NCBI GenBank assembly: GCA_038496445.1
Contig: JALMLS010000175.1
Location: forward strand, 62,001-126,000
DNA length: 64,000 bases
Source of the DNA: Trichosphaerium sp. ATCC 40318
Lineage: Eukaryota; Discosea; Flabellinia; Trichosidae
Direction: 5' to 3'
The position numbers and the translations under genes were made by a program. Shown piece after piece: positions 45,801-55,779 of the stretch. Every line of letters begins with the position of its first letter. Position 1 is the stretch's first letter. The notes under the pieces were generated by a model that was not told the DNA's origin, searched no databases, and saw nothing but the letters and a program-made list of their open reading frames with translations.

Positions 45801-47571
45801 GATTTTTGTATTGATTCATTTAAACAGATCCGAAGCCAGTTAAGTTGAAAGCACCTCTATCCTTCCAACAAAGAATGAAAATGGCAACTTGTATTGCAGC
45901 CGGAATGGCGTGGATACACAAAGCAGATGTAATATACCGTAACTTAACTCTTGATAACATTTTGGTACCGTAAAAGAAAAAAGATTGTGTCAGCTCACTT
46001 TTTATTAGGTTGACAGCAAGCTTGGTATAAAAATCTCAGATCCTGCATTGGTCAATGAACCTAAACCAGCAAAAGGCGTACCATATTGGTATGCTCCAGA
46101 AGGTGTGATTACGATTTGATAACTACAGACAGCTCATTTTTTTAGTATTAAAGGATGAAAAGTGGAGCAAAGCTGCTGATGTTTATTCTTTTGGTTTGGT
46201 TCTTCATGAACTACTCACAAAGAAGATTCCATTCAATGATGTTGATGATAAAGAAGAACTTATTGAAATAGTGTGCGATGACGATGATCGTCCATCTATA
46301 CCGCAAATATGTCCAGGCTCTCTAAGGTATTGTTATAAAAATTCTGTGCGAAGGTTTAACAGTTTGTTGAAGGGATATGATAAAAGATTGTTGGGATGAA
46401 GATCCCTCTGACAGACCTTCATTCGAGACTGTAGCTTCGGGTTTCGATGAAGTAGTATTAGAAGGATGTATTCCAGAGGAAAGTGGACGTAATATGTGGA
46501 AAGACGCAACAGGAAATCACGTACGGCAAAAAAATTGATGAACGACATTTTGACACATTTTGACACTTAATTGTTTGACATTTTTATTTTTTCTTCAGGC
46601 AATGTCTCTTGTACCATGGAATATGTTTGCAAAGGCTTTATGCATAGCAAGTGATACTAATGTACCAGAGATTATACAAGATAGAAAAGGAAGTGCACGT
46701 AATACTTTAGGCCTAAACGTTGATTATGACAAGCAATTTTTGTATCTGGAATTACTATTGAGTACGCACGCACAAGACAATATTTTTCCTCTTTTATTTT
46801 TGTTTATTTGTTTTAACATGTTTTGTAGGTAATTATGAACGTGAAGTGTCAATTGAAACATTTGGCAAGTATTTAAAATGGTTTGGACCTCTTGATGCTT
46901 TAGTAGTTACAAGGGTCTGTTATCTTTCTGTCACTTCTCGTTTGCGTTCTCGTAGGTTTTATGATGGCTTATATGTTTTTTAGACTATAGCAATACTTAC
47001 ACAACCATGGTTTCATGGACATATTGATGAACAGCAAGCTAACAAATTCTTGAACGGTGAAAAAACCGGTTCGTTTCTTGTCAGGTTTAGTTCACGCGCT
47101 GGCATGTTTACACTTTCTTATAAAACTAAATCTGGAACGTACGTCAAAAAGAGTGAATAAGTCAAATAATTAATGATACTGTAGGAACAAGGGTAAACTA
47201 GCACATGTTCGTATTGTATACAAAGCATCTGAAGGAGAATATTTATTTGGAAAAATATCACACCCTGATCTACAGACATGTATAGAAGCCTGTAAAAAGA
47301 GTCTACAACTAAAGACAGCATGTCCTGGTTCAAGATTTGAGCAATTTGGGTCTCAACTAGAGGTAACAAACGAAAAACAATGTTGTTTTTGTTTTTCTTT
47401 TTTTTTTTGTCAAGATCAACTGAGCAGTATTTCTTGATTGTTTAGTAATGCTAATATTATCTTCAGGAAATCATCGAGAAGCTCAATAACAGTACAAACG
47501 AAGATCGGTTTGAAAATTACCACAAAGAATCGCAAAATCTTGTAGCTTCTTTCCAAAAACAAGACACGTGA
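42840..47571 (+). CDS. RhoGAP-like / beta-propeller-like / pseudokinase / SH2 fusion protein
   Basis: One frame can be followed through about 20 exons from ATG 42840 (MRVFGAPLANLADEQG) to TGA 47569-47571. The first 350 residues are RhoGAP-like (VLIPFFVRDCAEHIIRHG, VVGLFDHSEP, IFRMLKEFLEGLPQAILDHD). A middle region (about 44.2-45.4 kb) has propeller-like strands (VWAGARGIIYVYQ, SRIWIGSHNFVKVFD, NNHVWVCSG). A TKL-type kinase domain follows (about 45.47-46.5 kb): VAVKKI, LRHPNVVLFMGGY, AGMAWIHKADVIYRNLTLDN, ISDPALV, PYWYAPE, DVYSFGLVLHELLT. An SH2 domain follows (about 47.0-47.35 kb): PWFHGHIDEQQANKFLNG, GSFLVRFSS. Kinase-then-SH2 is the Shk layout of amoebae. HRD is YRN and DFG is DPA, and the RhoGAP Arg finger is absent, so both catalytic domains look dead. 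Confidence 0.85.
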
Positions 47572-48160
47572 AGGTACTATACGCTCGTATGTTTTTATCC
47601 CGTGGGTGTACTGAAAATAAAAAAAACAAAAAACATTTTTTGTCGTTATTACTGTCTTGTGTTTCTTTCATTTTATGTATATATTAGGCGCGAGTACATT
47701 GTAGAGTATCTATTGCGTGAGTTATAAAACAATCAATTGAGTTTTGACGTTATCGCGGTGAGTGGCGTCTAAAAAAGGGTAAAGAGTCTAGGTTGGGGTA
47801 ATACAATACTTTCGCGCGAGAAAAAGGAGTAATTACCAACAAAAGTGGCGTCTGCTCAAAATAGGAAATGTCAAGCATACACATTACTAACGCTCCACCT
47901 GGCGTCCAAAAAGGATGCCAGGACCGATTAAGAAAATGATTTTGAGCTAATTTGCTCAAAACCTACGCACTTGACTTAATACTCTCCGAACAATTTATAT
48001 ATTGCACGCCTTCGCTATTAGCGCTATACTATAAAAGTATAAGAAGAATTTGAGTTATCAAACGTTGTTATGTGCGTTACCTTACCTTGCCGGGTATATA
48101 TATCATATATGTACGTAATAGAGCGTGTTTTACTTACTTTTGCATCCAGGTTACATCAGT
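47572..48160. other. intergenic stretch with three TGGCGTC motifs
   Basis: No gene was seen. GTGGCGTC occurs at 47762 and 47845 and TGGCGTCC at 47900, all on the plus strand within 140 bases. A TATAAAAG lies near 48030, 130 bases upstream of the next start. Probably the promoter region of the downstream gene. Confidence 0.35.
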
Positions 48161-50230
48161 ATGTGTGCAAAAAGAAGTGATGGTCGAAAAACACCTAAGA
48201 GAAAGCGCCCACATGGAGTACACGTTTAAAACAATAAAATATCATTAATAACAAACAAAAACAGAGCCAATCTCCGCTAAAACAAGTACATCGTAAAGGC
48301 TCCGAAAGACGCTCACATTCTCCACTATCTTTAAGGATACCGAGAAGATCATCAGCATCAAGCAGTGCGTTTCTAGAAAATTGCTTTTTAAAAAAACAGT
48401 TTTAAAACACTCATTAATGGTACTGTAGGTGATTTACTACGCGTGAGGTACAGTATTCAGTAAATATCAGGCGTTATTATTCGACCTTTGTTTTCGGCTT
48501 TTAAAATTCTCTTCTAATCATCTTTAAATACAGCGCATTCGGGTTATCTGACTCTGACAGTCCTCTATATATATCATCAAGCACTTGTGATAGCGACGGT
48601 AGCACGTCGTTCGAAAATCGCCTTGTTTCTTTAAATAATGAGCTCGTGGTAAGATTTTTTTTTTTGCAGTGTTTTTTTGTGCACAACCTTTATATAAATT
48701 GGTCCCAGAATTTTCATGAGTTTTCTCCCTGTTTGTTTTTTTTTCAGATTTAATTATTTATAACAACTCAGCAAGAGCTTTTCTCTTTATGTCTGATGCT
48801 ATGCGTCATTCTCGTAGTTTAAGTACATCTGTATCTACTAAAACACCATTTGTATCTAAAAAACAGTACTATCGTATCAAAGTATGGCGTAGTAAAGATG
48901 CTATTCATTGTGAAAAACATGTTTCAAATCAAAAGCGAAACAAACTGAAAACCCAAAAAACGTTTTTTTTTTTGTTGCTTGTTGGAATTCCTTTCAGCCT
49001 TTGTTTATGCTGACCCATCTCTTTTTGTGTAGGCTGAGAACATGGCTCTTAAAAATAAACTACAAAAAGCTCAGGAGCGTGAAGCGTTCATGGAAACGTA
49101 TTCTGAACGGCTACTCCAAACGGTATGTACTGCATACTTTAACTTTTTATAAACTGTCAGCTTTTGCAAGTATTTGTATAGCTACACGTGATATTCACGT
49201 TATACAGCCATAAGATGGCTGTAAAAACTTTTTTTTTTAACATTTTTTGAGATATTTCATCACGTGATTTTAGATATACGGTTGTTTTTTGACAGATAGC
49301 AATTTAGTTTACTTTTTTTTTTCTTCGAGTCAACGCTATGCTATGTCGTTTTTGACTTTTTGTTTATAGGTGGCTCACCGACGAGAAAGGACACAAAGTG
49401 TCCGCCAGGCTGCATTAAGACTCATGGTAGATAGATTTCACTCTTATGATGATAATTTATATCACTTTGCTGATACGTACGTATCGTCTTTTTAGTACCT
49501 CTTATCGCCTGCCTGCATAACAACGTATCTTGCCTTGATTATGACGTTTATTTAAATAACCGTAAATAGGTCGTTTGATGAACACAGAAAGATTTTCTTT
49601 GATATGAAGAGAGATAAGCAAAGGAAGACCAAGAAGAATGCTTTTTTGAATATGGAAGTTGATCAGGAACAGAATACATCATCAAAGTATAAAAAAACAG
49701 TAACAACACAATCTGCACGCGTAGACTCTCCTATGCGCAGGCGAAGGAAACAATTTGATAGAACTGCAAAAGCTGGTACACTTTCCATGCTTTATGTCTT
49801 TTTTTTCCTTACGCGCGTAGCTGAACTTAATGAAAATGGGAGGGATTCTCCAAGGGACCGAAGGAGAATGGCTAGAAATCGATCACTGACTCTTGACAGC
49901 CATGCATTGGTACTAATTAATTGATGTTGCTTTCATTCATTTTAAGTTCTTGAGTAGTCAGGCAAGCCCAAGAAGCGTAGAGAAGATGCTCTAGCGAAGC
50001 GTAAAGCACGTAGGCGCGCAACAGAACTAATGAAAGCAGAAAAGAGAAAAGAGCAGCCAACGAAAGCAAAATTTAGTAAAAAGAGAAAGCCATCAAAGTC
50101 AACAGATAACCTGCATATAAGCAAAGTTGAAGTTGATGGAAGAACAGACTCTCCCGGTAATAGAAGACCTAGACGGCGGAATAGTAGTGCTGCACCACCT
50201 CCAGCGAAACAGGGGAGTAAGGGGAAGTAA
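48161..50230 (+). CDS. hypothetical basic, Ser/Arg-rich coiled-coil protein
   Basis: Starts ATG 48161 (MCAKRSDGRKTPKRKRPHG) and splices through about 10 small exons to TAA 50228-50230. The N-terminal quarter is Arg/Ser-rich (RRSHSPLSLRIPRRSSASS). The middle holds a predicted coiled coil (AENMALKNKLQKAQEREAFM, about 49035-49095) and VRQAALRLMVDRFHSYDDNL. The C-terminal third is strongly basic (KKRREDALAKRKARRRATEL) with SP pairs (DSPMRRRRK, DSPRDRRR). Composition suggests a nuclear, phosphorylated, perhaps RNA- or chromatin-linked protein. No family was recognised, and exon edges are approximate. Confidence 0.6.
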
Positions 50231-50424
50231 CTCGTGAAGCGTGCCGTTTAGTGCACCTTTTTGTTATTTTCTTCCCCAATATGGGTATTTTTTGGTCCCA
50301 CTTGTACAATTGTAAACATGTAAAGACAGTTCTAGTTGCATCAAATGTTTCGGGTAGTTGAGCGCACTTTTGACGTATATTTGACTTAGCAACTTGTTAA
50401 GTTGCTAAAAATTATAGCACCAAC

Positions 50425-52169
50425 ATGATAAAAAGAGCGAAGGCACCTTTTTTAACCGTGAGGTACACTAAAGAATCAATAAATAAAGTTTCTGTGTTGT
50501 TTTAACAACTACGTTGAAGAGGTGCACTATATGTTCTCTTTAGCCTCGTTATCGGCTTTATACTCGGATCAAACACATTTACGCGTCAAACAACTATCGC
50601 TCCTGCCAGCCAACCAGAGGCTATCAAAGACCAAATCAAGACACACAACAATGTCGACGTAGTTAAAGATACAAAAAAAGATGAAAATGATTGTATCACA
50701 TACAAGAAAGGACAAAGTTTTTCCAACCTTGCAGCTATTAAAGCGAATGGGTGGGTTAAAGACAAATGTAGAGCAAACCCATTTGCAGGAGAAGTGCTTG
50801 AACCTGGTGAATACTGGACAGCGGTCATACCAACATACAAGGTACGTGAGCAATCTAGTTGTTTTGCTCTTCCTATCTGATAGTGCTTAGCGAAATTTGA
50901 CTCTAGTTGGTGAAAACCTACGTGCTTTGGAAAGTGCTTCTGTACGAGTTTTTTTTTCGAAGTCGAAGCTTATTGTTGGTTGTTGTGCTAGGGATTAAAG
51001 AAGATATTGCTTGTATGGAATGATGTTGATACAGAGCCTCCAGATGCATCGGTTTTTGGTGTTAAAAAAGTTGAATTGAAAGTATTGAAGATGAAAGAAA
51101 ACCATCCCAGAAATGTACTTTTTATTGTTGTTTTATTTTTCTTTTTATTTACGACACTGTTATTTAGAGATTCTTAATCGCAGAACACGTGGACACAGCT
51201 GGTATGTACTTTGTTTATGCAAGAGAGCCAGTGAGTCAAATCAACAACAAAACGAGGTGTTAACACCAACTTAATGTAAGTTGTTGCACCATTGATAAAT
51301 TCTTTTTGGTTTTCGTTTCGAAATTTACCAGTAGATTTTACATCATTTAATGGTTTGTACATAGCTACATACCATCAAGACGATGACATGAAGACAAACG
51401 GCCATGAAGTACAGAAAATGTTTGAAATATGGCGTAGAAACCCTGATAAGATAGTGGGCGTATTCCCACGTTCTTGGAGGTAAGTAAACAGGATAAAGAA
51501 GCCCTCTTCTGACTTGTAGGCTGTAGATGGGAATATCTTCAAGATAGATATGTATATGACTTAGTTCGTTGTCACGATGACCAATTTGGGAGTTGTCCTT
51601 GTAAACCATATAATTTGATATTACCAAGCATATCTTTTGTTGGCACTAAGTATTTAAAAATATATAAGCGATTTGCTCCATTCTATAGGTATGTTTTTCA
51701 AAGAAAGGAATAGTTTCATAGTACTCTCCATCTAACTGCCTTTTGTTCCAGTACATTAGTTGATCAATTTCATAACGGTGAAGGAATATTTTTGAACTGT
51801 AAGTTGGCTTAAGATTGTTTTTGTTCTGCTTTTCTGATGTTTTTATAGGGGTTGTTGCAAATACTACACGGAAACCTCATGCTATATGGGCCACGGGTAT
51901 TGCTGTACGTATATTCTTGGATTTTTTTTGCCAGTTAATTATATTGTGCAGTGGTCTGTGCCTATAAATGATGGTGGTTTGTCGGGTTCAAATAGTCATT
52001 ATCAAAAAAGACACTTGCTTGTTGATATTTTGGCAAAGTATTTAGATTTCCTACCGTTCTGGGTACAAGATGTATACAACATTTATGGGTATGACACCTA
52101 TATAATTTTAATGGCATTCTCAAAATAATCTCACTTTTAGGTGACGTGGGACTAGAAATACAAAAGTAA
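50425..52169 (+). CDS. GT64 (exostosin-type) glycosyltransferase, type II membrane protein
   Basis: Start ATG 50425 is chosen because splicing after TVSLV-coding bases gives a short basic N-terminus and one hydrophobic anchor (APFLTVSLVIGFILGSNTF), a classic type II Golgi signal anchor. The lumenal part has KKILLVWNDVDTEPPD (about 50998-51045), then YHQDDDMKTNG (about 51370-51400, the DxD metal/UDP-sugar motif), FEIWRRNPDKIVGVFPRSWR, ISFVGTKYLKIYKRFAPFYS and NGEGIFLNWVVANTT. These are the conserved blocks of the EXT/EXTL C-terminal GT64 domain. It ends GDVGLEIQK, TAA 52167-52169. Only the GT64 half is present, as in EXTL2. Acceptor and product are unknown. Confidence 0.87.
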
Positions 52170-52284
52170 CAAATGGTACGTCTGTCAGGCTGTTTTTTTT
52201 TTATTCGTCTCATTGGCTATCATTACACAAACCTACGCTATGATATTTACATGGGTGACTTTGTATGGCCATAAATTAATTAAA

Positions 52285-52342
52285 GGCGCGAACTGGCGGC
52301 AATGACAACACAGACATGTGTCACTGTAAAAGAGTTCGCGCC
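52285..52342. repeat. hairpin-forming inverted repeat between convergent genes
   Basis: GGCGCGAACT (52285-52294) and its exact complement AGTTCGCGCC (52333-52342) flank 38 bases. Inside, TGACA and TGTCA can extend the stem. It sits between the 3' ends of the GT64 gene (plus) and the acyl-CoA-binding protein gene (minus), and its GC-rich arms stand out from the AT-rich surroundings. It could be a transcript-end hairpin, a small RNA precursor or a mobile-element remnant. Confidence 0.5.
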
Positions 52343-52605
52343 ACATAAAAAAACACATCAAAAAAAAAAATTCTTTGAAAAAGTAAATTCTAACAACGCT
52401 TACCTAGACCTACAAAAAAAAAGATAATAAAACTGTACACAAAATAAATTACTAAACAAAGAGATAGCCTAAATTGATGATATATTCATTTTGTATTCTA
52501 GAATAGTACAGCACGTGTTGCAAGCTACCAAAAAAAAAAAAAGAGAAAATATGTTTTATTTTTTTTTCTTGTTTTTGAGTCATGAGTACTATGATACTTG
52601 AGTAT

Positions 52606-53072
52606 TTAGAGCTTTGATTTCTTCCATTTGGAGCCAACGAGTGTTTGTAGTTCCTTTATGTATTGTTTCATTGCGTCCTTTTTTGACATGTCACCTAGTT
52701 TTTTCCACGCGTCCCTACAGTGTGGTAAGAACGGTGTGAAGGTTGGGTTACGTTTAAATGCTGAGGTGGCTCTTTTTTTTACTGTTCGCTAATATACTAA
52801 CCATTTAGCGCGTGCTACCATCTTAAACCTGCTAGGTCTAATAGTACGATGAGTTTTCGTGTACGCACTACGCTTCACTGTCGTACTGCTTAGTTGTATT
52901 TGGTCCGCGTGTGGCTTGTTTAAACAAGGCGTAAAACCTTAGCCTCATTTGATTTGTAATATTTGGTATTGGCGGACCTGTAACGCCGTTAAAACATCTT
53001 GTATGGTATTAACAGTATTAAATTACCTTTTGTGATGTAATGCAAAGCTTCCTTGAAGTCACTGTCAGACAT
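52606..53072 (-). CDS. acyl-CoA-binding protein
   Basis: Four exons join in frame from ATG 53072: MSDSDFKEALHYITK; GPPIPNITNQMRLRFYALFK then QATRGPNTTK (about 52985-52895); QFKMVARAKW; DAWKKLGDMSKKDAMKQYIK, ending SKWKKSKL at 52606. This is the full ACBP domain with the YALYKQAT-like and KWDAW motifs that bind CoA and the acyl chain. It carries long-chain acyl-CoA in the cytosol. The third exon is only 27 bases. No membrane span or ankyrin repeats were seen, so it is the small soluble form of about 100 residues. Confidence 0.93.
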
Positions 53073-53180
53073 GTCGGTTGAGTTTTTGATTTTTTGTATG
53101 TTGAATTGGTTTTACTTCTTCCATTTCTTTGATTAGTTCACAAAAACGCATACATACACTCGCCAAAGCGTACAAACGCC

Positions 53181-54135
53181 ATGGAAATAATAGTAACAGA
53201 TTATGAGTCGATATTCGACAATACAAGGTTGTTTTTGGTTGTACATTGCCTATTAATTATATACAGGGATACTACTAACTGTCAGTTCGATTTTGAAGAA
53301 GAACTGGATAAGAGAGACGCAAATGACCCTGCAATGCAAGATACTGGCGAAGGAGGAGGTAAAATCGCCAATACAATCAATTACTCTAACGTTTGTAGTA
53401 TGTGTATTTTGGTTGCGCGGACACTGCCTAAAAGGCGCTCAGTGCACATACAGACACGTCAAGTACGTCATACAAACCTTACTAACTTTGTTTTACTGAT
53501 TATAATCAAAGAGGCGATAGATCTGTAGTGTGCAAGCATTGGCTTCGTGGCCTATGTAAAAAGGTACAATAACCGATGTTAGTACATTTTTACGTTGACA
53601 CGTTTGTACAGGGTGCACAATGCGAGTTTTTACATCAATACGACCTAGATAAGATGCCTGAATGTTTTTTCTTCTCTAAATTTGGTACGACACCGAAATA
53701 TAGTCCAAATTATATCGCTGACAGGTTGTCGTCAAAAAGGTCATTGCACAAATCCTGATTGTATTTATTTACATGTTAATCCTGAAGATAAGATTAAAGA
53801 GTGTCCTTGGTATGCAAGAGGTTTTTGCAAGCATGGTACGTAATTATTGTTTCATTTGAAGTTGAAAATAACATGTGGCGTTTGCTATAGGTCCTCGTTG
53901 TAGGAATAAGCATACATTAAAATCTCCTTGTCCTAATTACGTTCTTGGATTTTGTCCTAATGGTTCAGATTGCAAGTTTGGACAGTATCCTACGCGGTTG
54001 TTTTCTATCATTTCAAACTTTTTTTTTTCCTGAAGAGTAAATTATTTATTTTCCTTAACATGTCAAAGTCCAAAGTATGAATTACCGAAGGCAGAAGATA
54101 CTCCCAATAGAAATACATACCAACACTATAGATAA
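53181..54135 (+). CDS. CPSF4: cleavage and polyadenylation specificity factor 30 kDa subunit
   Basis: From ATG 53181 (MEIIVTDYESIFDNT), an acidic segment (CQFDFEEELDKRDAND), then five CCCH fingers: VCVFWLRGHCLKGAQCTYRH; VCKHWLRGLCKKGAQCEFLH; ECFFFSKFGCRQKGHC...CIYLH; ECPWYARGFCKHGPRCRNKH; PCPNYVLGFCPNGSDCKFGH (its His is created across an intron). The protein ends PKYELPKAEDTPN...YQHYR, TAA 54133-54135. CPSF30 recognises the AAUAAA signal with WDR33. A C-terminal zinc knuckle, present in the human protein, is missing here. About seven exons. Confidence 0.95.
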
Positions 54136-54471
54136 AAGTGTATGTAAAAAGTGATAGATTGACTAAAAAAAAAATTGTAAATAAAATTTTTATTTTATAT
54201 TATTCCTAAATAGCCTCCAAACGATTCAAATTACTTCAACTACTCTGTGTTAAAACAAAAACTATCATAGAATGACCACAGTTAGCGATAGTCCATAACA
54301 CATACAACAAACCGAGTTTTCAATAAAACTGCTGGTCAACAAGCGTAAACAATCGATCAAAAAGACAGTAACCGCTATGGAATCCCTGAAAGTCTCTAAA
54401 AGCTCTACCAAACGTATCTTTATCCCACAAACAAGCCTACACGAAACAGGTTCGGCGTTAAATTTAGTCTG
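54136..54471. other. intergenic stretch
   Basis: AT-rich. An ATG at 54377 opens a 34-codon frame (MESLKVSKSSTKRIFIPQ) that could be a first exon of the next gene, but no splice joining it in frame was found. Confidence 0.4.
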
Positions 54472-55638
54472 TTGGTAATCAAGAAGGCTAAGCTTACAGT
54501 TATAGGCTTCAATGACTTACCATATGAGATGATAGCGTTACAAGGTGAATCTTTATCATGTCATGATTTGTTTTGTTTTCGCGTATCCTGTAAACACGTA
54601 TGTATGGCCTTAGGAACAATGTCAATCATAAAGGTATGGCTACTTGCTCTATTTGATTGTGACATTTGTCGACAGGATAGTTTTAAGAAATTCAAAGTTC
54701 TCCAAAAACGCGTTAACTCAGTTGTCAAACACACAGCAAGTTACGCTACTGTAAGTGGTTTGAGAAGAGCGTGTGGTTGTCAAACTAAGATTATCGGGAC
54801 TCTATCGGATGGCAGGGTATGCTACAAGAGCGTAATGCAAAAAAAGTACTTATTGTGATGTTTGTTTTAGGTTCTTCTTCATATGTATAAACATGTCTGT
54901 GCTCATCAACAAGCGCATTTTCTAGTAGCAGTCGATGTTGAAAATGATGTATCCGAGCATTTGTTTGACTTCCCACAGCATCTTTCTCATAAAACAGCTC
55001 CGAAAACTCGCATAGCTTTGGGGAATTCTAATGAAGTTGTTGCTGTGCTTCCGAGCTACTGTTGTGCAATACACAACATTCTTGATAACAAAGTTGCGCA
55101 TACCCTAACTCCATGGGGTCCTACTATTCGTAAACTATGTACGTCAATGTGTTTTGACGATCGTGGATACATTGTTGCAGCATTTGGTTCGAATATATGG
55201 CAAATTAATCAAACAGGTTGTGTTTGTATTAACACCGGAAAGGGATTCGTACTACAGGACGATACGGTGATGGAAAATCTCAACTCATACCCGAGTAGAA
55301 AGAACGCATTCGTTCTTAGTAGAGGCTATTACATTGAAAAGTGTACAGTAGACGATGGATGTTTTTCAAGAACCAAAGTTGCTTCACGTGATGAAAGTAT
55401 TGCAGGCTTGGCAGTTGACCCTCATGGTCACGTGTTCGTACTTGTCTCTTACAAAAAGACTCAACTATACCTACGAAAAGTTTACAAAACTGGGCAGGTG
55501 TCAACGTTACAGCTAGACGCGAAAATAACCTTTTCTGTTGGCGGTTGCAACGACGTAAAACTGTTGTACAAAAAACACTGTCTACTGATTGTGATGGGCA
55601 ATGCAGCAAGACTTAGATGTTGCAAAGTACTACTTTGA
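54472..55638 (+). CDS. F-box-like protein with a C-terminal propeller-like region
   Basis: Two exons, 54472-about 54814 and about 54871-55638. The N-terminus has LTVIGFNDLPYEMIALQGES then LSCHDLFCFRVSCKHVCMAL, which fits an F-box (substrate adaptor of SCF ubiquitin ligases). The rest has repeated short strands (RGYIVAAFGSNIWQINQTG, IAGLAVDPHGHVFVLVS) like an NHL/beta-propeller. Unusually Cys-rich. The start is uncertain because the frame is open at 54472 without a classical ATG context and an upstream exon is possible. It ends CKVLL, TGA 55636-55638. Confidence 0.55.
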
Positions 55639-55779
55639 CATGTATTTGATCAGATTCAAATAAAGATTAGTTCGTTTTTAGCTTTGATGGACAGTCCTGA
55701 CTTAAAACTGTGCGAGTTTAAGCGATAAATACGTTTTAAGTTATTCCGTTTTAGTTCAGAATCATTAAGCTGTGATGTG

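Noticed and set aside
47600-48160. A hidden small gene after the SH2 protein
   Set aside because: Frames are short, broken by stops on both strands and lack splice-supported joins.
53040-53200. A single transcript joining ACBP and CPSF30
   Set aside because: They are on opposite strands with start codons 109 bases apart, so they are divergent genes.
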